Shown: in pieces, positions 48,476-60,065 of the stretch
How the letters are laid out: each line of letters begins with the position of its first letter
How positions within the stretch are numbered: position 1 is the first letter of the stretch
Assembly (NCBI GenBank): GCA_013398295.1
Contig: VZSF01009943.1
Span: 248,001 to 312,000 of the forward strand
DNA from: Chionis minor
Lineage: Eukaryota; Chordata; Aves; Charadriiformes; Chionididae
Length of the DNA stretch: 64,000 nt
Direction: 5' to 3'
Notes under the pieces: model-generated
Database searches by the model: none
The model's input: the letters and a program-made list of their open reading frames with translations, nothing else
Told to the model about the DNA's origin: nothing
Made by a program: the position numbers and the translations under genes

Positions 48476-49399
48476 GGTTGAACTCTCTGAATATTTTGGC
48501 CTAACAAGTTTTCCCAAATTCCATCAACTAGACAGCAGCAAAGAATATGATGGAATCTAAGGGCATATCTACATCTTCAGGTACAAACAGATGTCTATGA
48601 AATATTGATTTGGTGTCTGGCTTTCCAGAGCACACCAAACGCCATGGAACTAGAAACTACCCATCGGATGCATTGTAGGTATCATGGTTCTCCACATCCC
48701 CAGATGTAACGACTTGCAATATCCAATGTAAACTGCTAGTGAAACCACTACTAATCAAATGTAATTAGGGTAACCCACTAATCAAACTCTGTATTTCACA
48801 GAACTTGGAAGAGATGTGAGAGGTTACAGAGTAGCCTTCATGAGGGCTGTAAAGGAGAGTGCAATGGTGAATTAATGTACATATATTTGTTTTCTATCTA
48901 TCTGGTTCCTGATTGGACTATTTCAGCCTAGTTTTCCATTTCAGTTTCAGATTAGATTATTTACATGTAATGCTTTGAGCCCTGTGCTTTATAAGCTTAC
49001 AAGAAGACAGTCTCTATGTTGCAAAGAGTGTCATCAGTGAAGAGTTTGGACAACTTAATTATTTTAGATGTCTGGCTCAAGTGACAAGATGACCTCTCAC
49101 TGCTTTCAAGCAGAATTCATCTTCTCTCCGACCAGTCAGCCTGGGATGGCAACGGCCAGCAAAACAGTATGTTCTTCTCCTGATTCAGCAACAAGTAAAA
49201 CAATACTGGGATATTGCAGAAGGTGAGGGGAAACAGGAGATCAGAGATAGGGTGGCGGTGTTGGTGGCATCCTGAGGGGAGATACAGTGAGTGCGCAGGC
49301 TGCAGTGAGAGGAGGTGGGACAGAGATAAGGGACATGGTGGAGCTGCTGATTTTGGAGTGGGACAGTTGTAAAGGACAAGGCAGACATAACCATAATGT

Positions 49400-51329
49400 C
49401 TGAACGGTTTTGGATGGAATTAAAAAAAAAAAAGACAGAGATTATGACCTTTGGAAGAAGGGGCAGGCAACTCAGGAGGACTACAAAGATTTCATGAGGT
49501 TGTGCAGGGAGAAAATTAGAAGGGCTGAAGCCCAACTAGAGCTTAATCTGACTATTGCCATAAAAGACAATAAAAATGCTTCTATAAATACATTACCAAC
49601 AAAAGGAGGGCTAAGGAGAATCTCCATCCTTTATTGGGTGTGGAGGGAAACATAATGACAAAGGATGAGGAAAAGGCTGAAGTACTTAATGCCTTCTTTG
49701 ACTCAGTCTTTAATAGTAAGACTGGTTGTTCTCTGGGTACCCAGCCCCTTGAGCTGGACAACAGGGACAGGGAGAAGAATGATGCCTCATAATCCAAGGG
49801 GAAAGGGTTAGTGACCTGCTACAGCACTTAGATGCACACAAGTCTATGGGGCCAGATGGGATCCACCTAAGGGGACTGAGGGAGCTGGTGGAAGTGCTCA
49901 CCAAGCCACTTTCCATCATTCATCAGCAGTCCTGGCTAACCGGTGAGGTCCCAGTTGACCAGAGGTTAGCAAATATGACACCCATCCACAAGAAGAGCTG
50001 GAAGGAGGGTCTGGGGAACTGCAGGTCTGTCAGTTTGACCTTGGTGCTGGCGAAGGTTATGGAGCAGGTTGGCTTGAGTGCCATCACGTGGCACATACAG
50101 GACAACCAGGTAATCACTCCCAGTCAGCATGGGTTTATGAAAGGCAGGTCCTGCTTGACTAACTTGATCTCCTTCTATGACAAGATGACCCGCTTAATGG
50201 GTGAGGGAAAGGCTGTGGATGTTTTCTGCTTAACTTTAGTAAAGCCTTTGGCACCTCCTCAAGAAACTGGCTTGGGTGGGTGTACTCTTCACTGAGTGAA
50301 AAACTGGCTCGATGACCAGGCCCAAAGAGTTGTGGTGAATGGAGTTAAATCCAGTTGGCAGCCGGCCACAAGTGGTGTTCCCCAGGGCTTGGTATTGGGG
50401 CTGATTCATTTTAGTATCTTTATCGATGATCTGGATGAGAGGATTGAGTGCATCTTCAGTAAGTTTGCAGATGACACCAAGCTGGGCAGGCATGTTGATC
50501 TGCTTGAGGGATCTGGACAGGCTGAAGCAATGGGCCAAGGCCAATGGTATGAGGTTCAACAAGGCCAGGTGCCAGGTCCTGCACTTGGGTCACAACAACC
50601 CCATGCAGCGCTACAGGTTTGGAGAACAGTGGCTGGAAAGCCGCCAGGCAGAAAAGGACCTGGGGGTGTTGTTCAGCAGCTGGCTGAATATGAGCCAGCA
50701 GTGTGCCCAGGTGGCCCAGATGGCCAACAGCATCCTGGCCTGCATCAGGAATAGTGTGGCCAGCAGGACTAGGGAAGTAATTGTCCCACTGTACTCAGCA
50801 CTGGTGAGGCTGCAGCTCAAATACTGTGTTCGGTTTTGGGCTCCTCACTACAAGAAAGACATTGAAGTGCTGGAGTGTGTCCAGAAGAGGGCAATGAAGC
50901 TGGTGAAGGATCTAGGGCACAAGTCTTATGAGGAGCAGCTGACTGAACTGGGATTGTTTAGCCTGGAGAAAGGAAGGCTCAGGGAAAATGTTATTGCTCT
51001 GTGCAGCTACCTGAAAGGAGGTTGTAGCAAGGTGGAGGCTGGTCTCTTCTTCCAAGTAACAGGTGATAGAACAAGAGGAAACCTCCTCAAGTTGCACCAG
51101 GGATTTAGATTGGATATTAGGAAAAATTTCTCCACCGAAAGGGTTATCGAGCATTGGAACAGGCTGCCCAGGGAAGTTGTTGAGTCACCATTCCTGGAGG
51201 CATTTAAAAGATGTGTAGCTGTGGTGCTTAGGGACATGGTTTATTGATGGACTTGGCAGTGCTTGGTTAATGGTTGGATTCGATGATCTTAAAGGTCTTT
51301 TCCAACCTAAACTGTTCTATGATTTTATC
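49400..51329 (+). mobile_element. 5'-truncated avian CR1 LINE with ORF2 remnant
   Basis: This is the longest element in the window. Clear CR1 homology starts around 49400 (WMEL followed by a lysine run, then DYDLWKKGQATQEDYKD). It continues through the whole reverse-transcriptase region to the 3' untranslated region, which ends TTCCAACC...GTTCTATGATTTTATC, a degenerate pair of terminal octamers (51314-51329). GAG-rich sequence at about 49190-49400, including DMVEL-like codons, may be earlier ORF2 sequence but is too altered to include. The usual ORF1 and endonuclease are missing. It lies 0.9 kb downstream of an older CR1 tail in the same orientation. Divergence is much lower than in the L3-like relics. 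Confidence 0.93.
49430..51247 (+). pseudogene. Dead CR1 ORF2 reverse transcriptase remnant
   Basis: ORF2 of CR1 supplies the endonuclease and reverse transcriptase for target-primed insertion. The pieces seen are LWKKGQATQEDYKD (49450-49495), the fingers region GPDGIH to SQHGFMKGRSCLTNL (49847-50170), GVPQG (50374-50388), the catalytic FADD (50464-50475), and a 273-codon C-terminal frame (50426-51247) with [11 protein letters not shown] and [22 protein letters not shown]. It is broken in several places. A lost base in an A-run near 49573 shifts the frame. A lost base at about 50232 removes the motif A aspartate codon. Deletions follow at 50245-50280. A tryptophan codon has become TGA at 50293-50295. 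The frame also changes by a deletion at GAGGG (50506-50510). No functional protein can be made. Confidence 0.9.
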
Positions 51330-53039
51330 TGCTGTGCACTGAGATCAGGCTGAGGCCTCAAGGTAATGCTTCAAATGAGGGCAGTGAGTATTTAGCACCT
51401 TCCCTTGCTGTGGCACTCACTGCTGATCCTTGAATATATTTTCTACCCAGCCAAGTCAGCTTGTGCTTGGGAGAGATTTAATATCAAACACAGTGTGAAA
51501 TTCAATCTCTCCTGTTAGACGAGCTCTGACAATGGAGCTGCCATGTGCTTGGTGGGTCATGTCAGCATTAATTTACTGCCCCTGGCTGCTGTGGAAATGT
51601 CTCAAGACTGTCACACTCCCACACTGCTGAGCTCTTGGCTTGTACACAGTGACCAGGCAGAAGGTAATCACAGAGATGGGGCCTTTAAGAGGGGAAAAAA
51701 AGCATTCAAAAGCAGCCACAGACACCCTCTAGCATTACTAGACGTGTGTAAATTTATGTGGACTGGAACATCACTGACAACACAGAAAACCACCAAATGA
51801 CAAAAACCAGAGTTGGTGGAAGAGGAATGCATGGGACATTCAAGGAAAAGAGGGGGGAGGGAAGAAGCATTAATCTTTAATTTATAATCAGGGGAAACTG
51901 AGAGTTGAAAAAGTGTCAGATGACTCCCCCCTCAAGTGTCAAATCCACTTAGACTGCAACGGAAGAGGTTAACTTCTTTTGCCATACATAAAGCATATGA
52001 AAAACTTCAATGTTTTTTGGTGGGAATAATAATATAAAAGGGAAATAATCAACAGCATCTTTTGGCTGAGCCAGCTTCAACATCTTTCTCATGCCCTAAC
52101 CCAGGCATTATTGGTGCTGTTCGATTCAGACTGCTCTTCCCACAGTGTACAGAGTTACAGCACAAATGAGGTTAATTCTACAATTTTAGTTCCATTTCCA
52201 ACTGAACATTTCTTCCATGCATTTCAAACAGTGCAAGCAAAGGGACATTGTTTTACTTATAGAAACCGAGCATAAAGAAATCATAACTGAAATAGCAGGA
52301 CACCCTCGTGAAAGATGAAATGCCGGTACTGCATGGTTCACTTTAGTAGGCAGACTGTGCAGAGTTAAACTCTCTTAGACTATGTAAGCTCAAGGGCCCA
52401 TGTGGATTTGCCTGTCCCCATGCTGTCCCACTCTGCAATTCAGAGATACCTTGTTTTGTGCTCAGTTCTTTGGCATTGCATGGAAGTCCATGTACTTCTT
52501 TCTCTCAGATTAGTGGTCTGAATGGGAAGTCAGGTTTAAATAGCTTAAAGACAGAGGAAATCTTTCTTTCTAAATAAATACCACAAAGGCCAAATACTCA
52601 TTAAAATACTGTTTGTGTAGGAAAGAAGCCAGTAAAATAATGCATAAAGGTGATGAGCCACACTGTAAGCTTATTGAGTTGTCTGACCTAGACCCCTCTG
52701 ATGTAGCCTGTGCAGGCTTCCTCAGCAACAGCCAGCAGGGCCTTCTGCAGCAACATTAATCTGGTGAATGAAACTATGTTTTTTGTGATGGATGTCCCAG
52801 ATAGGTCTGCCAGAAATCCAGCTTTCATTGTCTACTATTGGTCAAGATAGTGAAGTTTAGTTCAAAGGGGATCTGGCTGGTACATTGTGAGGGCTCCTCT
52901 CACCCCTCTTCCTAGGACTTGTGTGCAAAATACATAGGTGGCCCCTTGGACACAGGTTCTTTGTCTTCTCCCCCAGAAAAATACCCTAAGCCCAGTGCTG
53001 CAGGATCTCTCTGGCCACGTGAATTTTTCGGTCCCTTGT
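51330..53039. other. Non-coding DNA, no gene recognised
   Basis: Immediately downstream of the CR1 tail. No repeat family, exon or RNA recognised. Short poly-purine stretch at about 51840-51865. Confidence 0.55.
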
Positions 53040-53175
53040 TACACATTGGCACAAGGTCACTGGAAGTCATGGTGGGTCTGAAAAACAGCTATGCCTCTGT
53101 CTCTCCAAGGATGCAGGATCCGAACCACCTCAAGCGGAGCTGGGAATTGAACCCAGAAATCTCACAATCTGTTTT
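53040..53175 (+). mobile_element. Probable MIR-type SINE relic (3' part)
   Basis: GCACAAGGTCACTGGAAGTC (53050-53069) resembles the MIR CCAAGGTCACACAGCAAGTC. GAGCTGGGAATTGAACCCAG (53137-53156), followed by CTCACAATCTGTTTTCCCTGCTGTTT, resembles GAGCTGGGATTCGAACCCAG...CCCTGCTCTAAC. The two parts are separated by about 50 bp of extra sequence, so the copy is either interrupted or badly diverged. The GGGAATTGAACCC string is also a tRNA B-box complement, but no tRNA fold is present. Confidence 0.5.
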
Positions 53176-54183
53176 CCCTGCTGTTTCGCAAGTGAAAATG
53201 CAATGTTACTTCCTCTGGAAATGAGAGGGACAGATCCTGTAAAGAACAAGTCACTACACCCTTGAGGAGCTTGTGCTGCTGTATCTCAGAGGAGCAGCAG
53301 TACTCTTCAGCTCACTGACAGTAACTCTGTACTGCAAGGTGGCTGAAGTTGAGCCTATCTGATTGTGAGTCTGTCTCCCTAAAAATTGCAATAAGGTGAC
53401 TTTCCCAAGGTTGTGAGAGAAACCTGTGGCCCTAAGGGCTCCATTTTTGGGTGGAGTCTTATGTCAGCCTCTAGTTTGCTTGAAACCTCATCATAAATCA
53501 CGCAGAGCCTTGATCGGTCCTGGCATGAAGTTATACAGGTGCAGCCTCAGGTTGGAAATTATCTCACCGCCCTTTATCCATCTAAACATTTGCCCTTCAA
53601 GCTAGCCTAGTCATGTGTGGTCCTGCTATGGCCAGTAAAGATAGACTCCTCCAGATGGCAAATCATCCTATCCTAAGAGGAACATCTAAGCAGCTACCTG
53701 CCTTTTGTCATGAACTACAGACAGACCGGATGACTGATTCAGGCTAGATGGCTAAGGATGAATGAACTGAATCCCAACTTAAGCCACAGAGTCTTAGTCT
53801 TCACAGAAAAGCTGCTTAGACTAGGTGAAAACAGTATTTTCTCTAATGCATGCACTCACCGTGCACTCATGGCTGGTCTTTGTGTAGCCCTGAGACATGC
53901 TTCTGGCTTCTTTGAGCTGGAGCAACCTCTAGTTGTAAAGGTTATATTCAAAGCTGCTTTCCAACTTTCCATTTCTGCCATAAACAGGGCTGTACAGTGG
54001 TGAGAGGCTTTACTTTTTGTTACAAGATAGCATTATTCTTGTTTTATGGGCTCCATTACTGGGGCAAAGGTTTATGGAAGAGGTGTGTCTATGCCTCATT
54101 TGGCACCCAGTGCTGTCAGGCTTGGGAACGGTCTGATATTTACTATCAAAGTACTCACTGGCCTCACAAATTACCAGCTAAAA
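53176..54183. other. Non-coding DNA, no gene recognised
   Basis: Sequence at 53388-53440 (GGTGACTTTCCCAAGGTTGTG) weakly recalls MIR but is not sufficient to call. Otherwise nothing recognised. Confidence 0.5.
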
Positions 54184-54240
54184 TCCTATAGCTCATTAAC
54201 AAAGTCATACTAAACAATCACAATGGTCCCTTCTGGCTGT
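54184..54240 (+). mobile_element. Old CR1 LINE 3' tip
   Basis: The stretch CTATAGCTCATTAACAAAGTCATACTAAACAATCACAATGG, ending in GGTCCCTTCTGGC, follows the tail pattern of the old amniote CR1 group (CTATGGCC...GTCAGACTAGATGATCACAATGGTCCCTTCTGGCC). About 57 bp remain. It is probably the same subfamily as the 48 kb relic but a separate insertion. Confidence 0.65.
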
Positions 54241-57200
54241 TCACAAACTTATTCCTCCTTACATTAGCTTTACACCTGTTTGATCCCTCTAGCTTCATGT
54301 AATTTTAAAGGAGAATTGGACCTTCTGAAATCATGCCTTTAAAGCTGTCCCTGAGATGGCCGTGCCAAAACTAGGAGTTGCTTCTTCTGATGAGGGTTTA
54401 CTCAGAGAATCAAGGTGCAATGTGTACAAGTTCTTCCTGTAAAGGAACAAAAAAGCTACAGAAAAAATAATGTAAATCCTAAATCTAGCAGGGATCATTG
54501 TGCCTTATGCTGTGTTTAAAATCACTTCCTCATGCAAGTGCCACACCCCTCTGGTTTTCTACCGATCTTATACAGGCAGGTCTTTTCCCCCTAATTTCTT
54601 TGTTGCTGCTGTTCAAATCCCGTTACCCCTATGTGGCACTTTCTAAGTGTGTAATGCACTGTTGAATGGGAGGTGAAGTCACAACCCAGATCGTGGAGAG
54701 TTGACTTGCAAAGTCTCTGCATCTCTCCAAACGACTTCTTCCTCTCCCCTCCTGGCTTGCAGTGCATGGGAAGGTTTTGTCATGGAGGACATTCATGGTC
54801 AGGAAGGAAGCGAGGACTGTGGGCCAGGAGCCATTGCAGCCATGTGCTTGGACGTTCACCTCAAAGGGCCACCAACCAACGACCCCAACATGCAGCCAAC
54901 CAAGCTGAGCACATCTGCAGGCAGTTTGCCCACTCTGTGGGGTTGAGGGGTACAAGACCTTTGCCTGTGCTGCGTCTGACCCGGGAGCCTCAAACAACAG
55001 CAGCAATAGGATTGTGTCAGCGAGAGCTGAGCCAACATTGTGCTGAAGTTGCTCTGTGCTGCATTACGTCTGAGGCATGCCATTCTTCCCACATAGATTG
55101 CTGTACCCACCCAATTATGAAAGAGGCCTTGGCTGCCTGCCCTGCTGCTCCAGCATTTGCATCTTTATCCTGAATTAAACTCCAGTCCAAATTCTGTTAA
55201 TATTCCTTTCCATTATTGCTGTTTGGAAGAAGAGGACGTTAATGGTTTAACACCCTGGAAAAACTCCTAGACAAGTGTCGGCACAGCAAGAGAGAGGTGG
55301 GCTTGTTGTTCCCAGTTTAGTCTAGCTTGCGCAGGTTAGGACCAGCAGTGAAAACGCTAAGACAGAGATGTTAATGATGATAATAACCACGCTATAAAGG
55401 CAGGCTCTCTGGAACATTTGTTTTCTGGCTACATCCATGTGCTGATGTCCAGATGTCATGGTGCAGAACTGGATTTTTCTGAAGAGAAAGGTCACATGCA
55501 AGGAGGAGGGAGGAAAGGCTGCTTGTGGGGGAGGGCAATAGTGGTGGAGGATTCTGGGTCCTCCCAGGGAAATGGCAAAGAGGTCCCTGTCTCTCGTGGA
55601 GAAAGGCAGAATGACTTGACCTCCTAAGGTTAAATGAGCAGCCAGGTGTTTGTGTGTGCTGGTCACACCTTCCTTTTACCATGCAGGTCATTTTCCTTCA
55701 TGGCTGACCCCTTTGCATTTGCCCTTATTGTCTTTGCACGCAGAGTGTAACCTAACTCTTGGACCTGGCTTAACATCCTTTCTCTCTGGGAGCCATTTAG
55801 ATAGCGCTCAGCAAAGTTACTGCATGAGAATACCAGAAAAATGGCCAATGTTAATGGACCATTGTACTTGGTGCCTTTATGGATGTGAATTCACATGGAT
55901 CTACAGTATTACTAAAGGAAAGTGGTAAGGAAAAGAGAAATGGAAAACAAAAACCCCCTCTGTAAATGTTAACTCCTGCACATGTTCAAAAAACAAGAGA
56001 AAGATGACTGTTGTCAGATCTTTGTATGCATTTATTCTAAATAGTGTCAAATATCACTGAAAATGTTGGTTCTTTGTGTTTTTAACTGGACGGGCTTGTT
56101 CTAACATGGAAGTTAGATAGTATGTTTTTAGGACACCTTCTCCTGGGACATGTTGAACAGTGCTACTCATTACAGTAACAGCTGCTCACCATGGTCTAGA
56201 GTGCCAGAAGCAGGTGACTGAGGTGCATAAAATGGACATGAATTTTTCTCAATATATTTGGAAGCAAAATTTATTCAAAACTGAAGTAAGGTGTTAAGGA
56301 GGACCCATATGCTACCCCAGGGGCTGGTGAATGCCACATGAACACAGAGCAAAGGGCCTTACATGTCAAATAAGAGCGTCACGAATTTGTGAGAGCCCAT
56401 TTGTATTAGCTGGGTGTGTTTGAGTTATGAGGTGCAGCATTTGGCTCTGGATCTAAAGGTAATTGTTTATTGTATATTTTATGGCTGTTTACAAAAGCGG
56501 TTTGAAGAAAATAAAAGAATACATAACAGATTGTCTTTCCCTAGGTCTTCAGTCCATTAACTTTGTATTATTTTAAGTGGCTAGACTAGAAATTTAAGTC
56601 ATTTTTATTTATATTAGAGATGCAACTAAGGATTCAGCTGAGCTCCAGGCTGCATTATGAAAGTTGCTGTGTCAGGGTTTGAGAATAGGACAGGTATTGT
56701 CTTGATCTGAAATACAAAAGGATGAGGACAGGTTGGTTAATCCTGCCATTAGAGCTTCTCACAATCCTTCTAAGAACAGGCCTCCACTCCTGGTCCTACA
56801 GAAGATTCCTTGTGTGGCCACCATCAGTCTTTTAAGGTTAATGTTTTGAAGGTTTTTACGGTGGGGGGTGGGGAAGAAAAAGAAAAGTATAGCCATTTAA
56901 GGTCTTAGCATTTAGGGAGACTTAGATTCTCTGGTAGATTAAAGAGCCATAATGTTGGGTTTAATTTCTAGATATTTTTTACAGTGTATAGTGTACCACT
57001 ATGAAAAAGCACTCAGGAGTTCAGCTAGGTCAGCCTGTGCCTCCATGCTGTGTTAGTTCAGGTAGCGCTATACAACGCTGCCTCATGTGGGTTAAACTTC
57101 AGCAATTCCCACCTGCTGACATCTGCAGTCTTCAGTCAGTCTTTCCAGTTCACTGTAAGAGATTCAGTCCAGGTCTGTAATGACTGAAAGATGTTTCACT

Positions 57201-60047
57201 GATGTTCAATGGCTTATTTGATAACCATTGCTATTGAAACATCTCTCATGTTAGGAAAAAAAAAAAAGAAAAAAGACACGTTTGTGTTTAAGGAACAAGA
57301 GAGGTTTGCAGAAATTGTGGACATTGCTCCCAGCTGTTCTGCAGACTTGCTGTGTGATTGGGAGGGAGTCTCCTAATATCTTGGTACGTTGATTCACCAC
57401 TTAATAATAATCCTTCCTTCTTCCTACTCTTTGTGTTGTCTATTTAGTTTGTCAAGTCTCCAAGGCAGGAAACATCCTCGTGATGTGCCTCGGCTGGCAT
57501 CACAAGCCCATTGTCAGTTGAGGAACTTCTGGGGGCGAGTGTGTTGGAATAGCTCACATACATGATAACCAGAATCAGAACCTTTGTTGAACAGAGAGAA
57601 GAGAGGCGCCAAAGCTGAAATGGGCAGGAAGACTAAACTTGTCATGCTGAGAAGTGCTGTCCTAAGGCAAGATGGGGGAATTGTAGAGGAGCTTGCTTTG
57701 CCAATGCTTACACTCTACCTGCTCATAGAAGATTGTATACCATGCTCTGGGGCTTGGATAAGCCAGAACTTATCTGCTTAAGAACAAATTCTGATAGAGA
57801 CTGGATGCCATTTCTATGCCTCAGGCTGCTGTAAGCTATTCTCCTTCAGCAACAATTCTCTTAGGATCCAAATCCAAGGTAGGGTCCTAGCTATCCTGAA
57901 ATGTAGGATCCATTGCAAAATCTGCAGGCAACGGTGCTGGCAACTTAGGAGTTGCCTCTGGGCCTGGCATGTGCTTAAACTACTCATGAGCTATATGGGC
58001 TTCTCAGCTTGATTTCCATCCTTGTTTGACTCATATTTTATTTCAAGGATTGTTTGCATTTTTATGCCTCTGAGAGTAGGTCCCGTGGGAATCCTTCCCA
58101 AACTCTCCACAGTGACCTCCTGTACTTCCAACACATAACCCCTCCTCAGAAGAGGTCATTTGATCCTCCACCATAAATACATGAATCAACACCTTATGCT
58201 CTTATGAACTTCTCCTGAGTTTGCTAGCTTCCCAGCACATCTGAAGACTTCATTTTGACCATGAAAGGTTTTGCTTGTAGGACTATATAAAGGTCACAGC
58301 ACAAAATGATTTGCCTGTGCACAAGGGGCTGACTGTGAGCAAGTTGAGCTTAGTTATCAGTCAATTGGGTACTGCAAAATTCCTCCAGGCTGTCTGGCTA
58401 ACACCAAGAGACAACTTGTATATCAGATCACTGGGCTACAGTGAGGCTAGAGGGAAAAGATCAGAGGATTATTTTGAGAAAGCTTAACCAACTCTTTAGT
58501 TAAACCATCAGGCAGTTAGTTACAGGTGCTAGCTTAGCCTCAGCCAGTTAATTATTTCAACACCCATTATCTAAAAGACATCTCATCTAACCAAGTAGTC
58601 TACACAGGTGGATACCTCAGAGATGGGTAACAGGATGGGGTGAAGGTACTATCATAGTTCTCTTCTGGCCCTGTGGGGAGGCCAAACGCCTCTCTCATTT
58701 GTACATGACTGACATGAGGTCAGTCCCACCCTAACTATGGAGGGCATCCTGTGAAAACCATACCTATCTAATCTTAGAAGAGTGCCCATGAATCAAAAAA
58801 TTCATATATCCATACGAATTCATAACCAGGACCCACCAAATCTCATTTTGACTTATCTGAGGTGTCAAAATAAACAATACATCTGTGTGTACACCACACT
58901 AATAACCAGACCTAATTTTTCAATAGGAACCCATAATGTTGCAGTCTGTTTAGTGGAATGGTCAGTGCAAGTTGCTGACAGTCTTAATTCATTATGCTTT
59001 CTGGGTAGATGTGACTTCCTATGGGTATGGACCAGAGCAGAGTTAGCAATACACATAGCTGCATAACAAATTTAAAGATATTGAAGGTCTTTTTGCTTGT
59101 ATGTGGTCCACTAGCTGTCTGTGTGGTGATGTCTGGACATGTACCTGATATTACCTGGTTAATCATCAAAGAAGGTATGTGCCCCTGAAAATAACACAAA
59201 GCAATTACACTTCCACTAAAATGAGATAGATGTGCTGGCCAAAGTCAGTGTACTTCTCCTGTGCCTCTGATCAGTGCAACAAGTGCCTTCATTCATGGTG
59301 AAAGAATACACTCTTAAAATGCTGGGATAATGGGTGGGTAAATTAACAAAAGGTTTGCAAAGATGTATGGAAAATTCTCCAGGGTGATGGAAGACGAGTT
59401 GCTGGGAAGGTCTGGAGCCAAATGTCTGTGCTGGCCCTTCCTGGTCCCTCCCTGCTCCACAAGCTGCTGGGCACGTACGTCTGCCTCACACCAGGGAGAA
59501 AGAGGGGGCTCAGGAAGGACTCTCAGGCACCAGCCCCAGCCTTTCACACATTTTGCTGCTCTGCAGCTTCAGGAGTTGAGTGGCTCTGGTGGGAAAGGAC
59601 AGCCGCTCTGGGAAATGAATGGAGGGGGCACCACCTCCCAGCTCCTTGGCTAAAACTGGGGTGTCTCATGCTCCTCTCTGATGTGGTTTGCACTTTACCA
59701 GAAACGTTGCAGCTGCCGGACTAGAGCTCTAGACATTAGGGCAAGAAAACATAACTGAGTCTTGCTGATTTGCAATAATGTTGCTCCATCCTGGGTGTTA
59801 TCCTGAGAAACTTAAATTCCTGAGTCCCTTAGGGCTTGTGGTGAAGTGAATGGCAAAGCCTCAATCACTTCAAGAGCAGCAAAACTGGGCTTTTATTCAG
59901 GTAGGTGGTTTTTTCCCCTCCCAGAAATGCTATGAGACCACATCCTCTACTGTAATCAAACAGTACTTGTACTTGTCAATCACAATTCCCCTGACCCTGC
60001 TCTGGTACACAAACCAACACACACGTATACATGTACAGAGTCCAAGT
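54241..60047. other. Non-coding DNA, no gene recognised
   Basis: A 166-codon plus frame at 54673-55173 is cysteine- and histidine-rich by chance and shows no spaced zinc-binding motif. A-rich low-complexity sequence lies at 57256-57275. Near 58640-58670 ATCATAGTTCTCTTCTGGCC could be another CR1 tip but is too poor. No exon or RNA gene recognised. Confidence 0.55.
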
Positions 60048-60065
60048 AAAAAAAAAAAAAAAAAA
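60048..60065 (+). repeat. Poly(A) run, 18 A
   Basis: Homopolymer preceded by an ACAC-rich and ACGTATACATGTAC palindromic segment. It may be slippage or a relic A-tail of an unrecognised insertion. No retrocopy is visible upstream. Confidence 0.85.

Noticed and set aside
53137..53160. tRNA-like B box (GGGAATTGAACCC, complement)
   Set aside because: No matching A box, anticodon stem or acceptor stem. Explained better by a tRNA-derived MIR SINE relic.
53388..53440. Possible second MIR piece (GGTGACTTTCCCAAGGTTGTG)
   Set aside because: Single short landmark without the neighbouring core.
54673..55173. Cys/His-rich 166-codon frame that might suggest a zinc finger
   Set aside because: Cysteines and histidines lack the regular CxxC/HxxxH spacing, and the residues are distributed as expected by chance.
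58640..58670. CR1 3' tip (ATCATAGTTCTCTTCTGGCC)
   Set aside because: Fewer than 20 positions agree and upstream tail sequence is missing.
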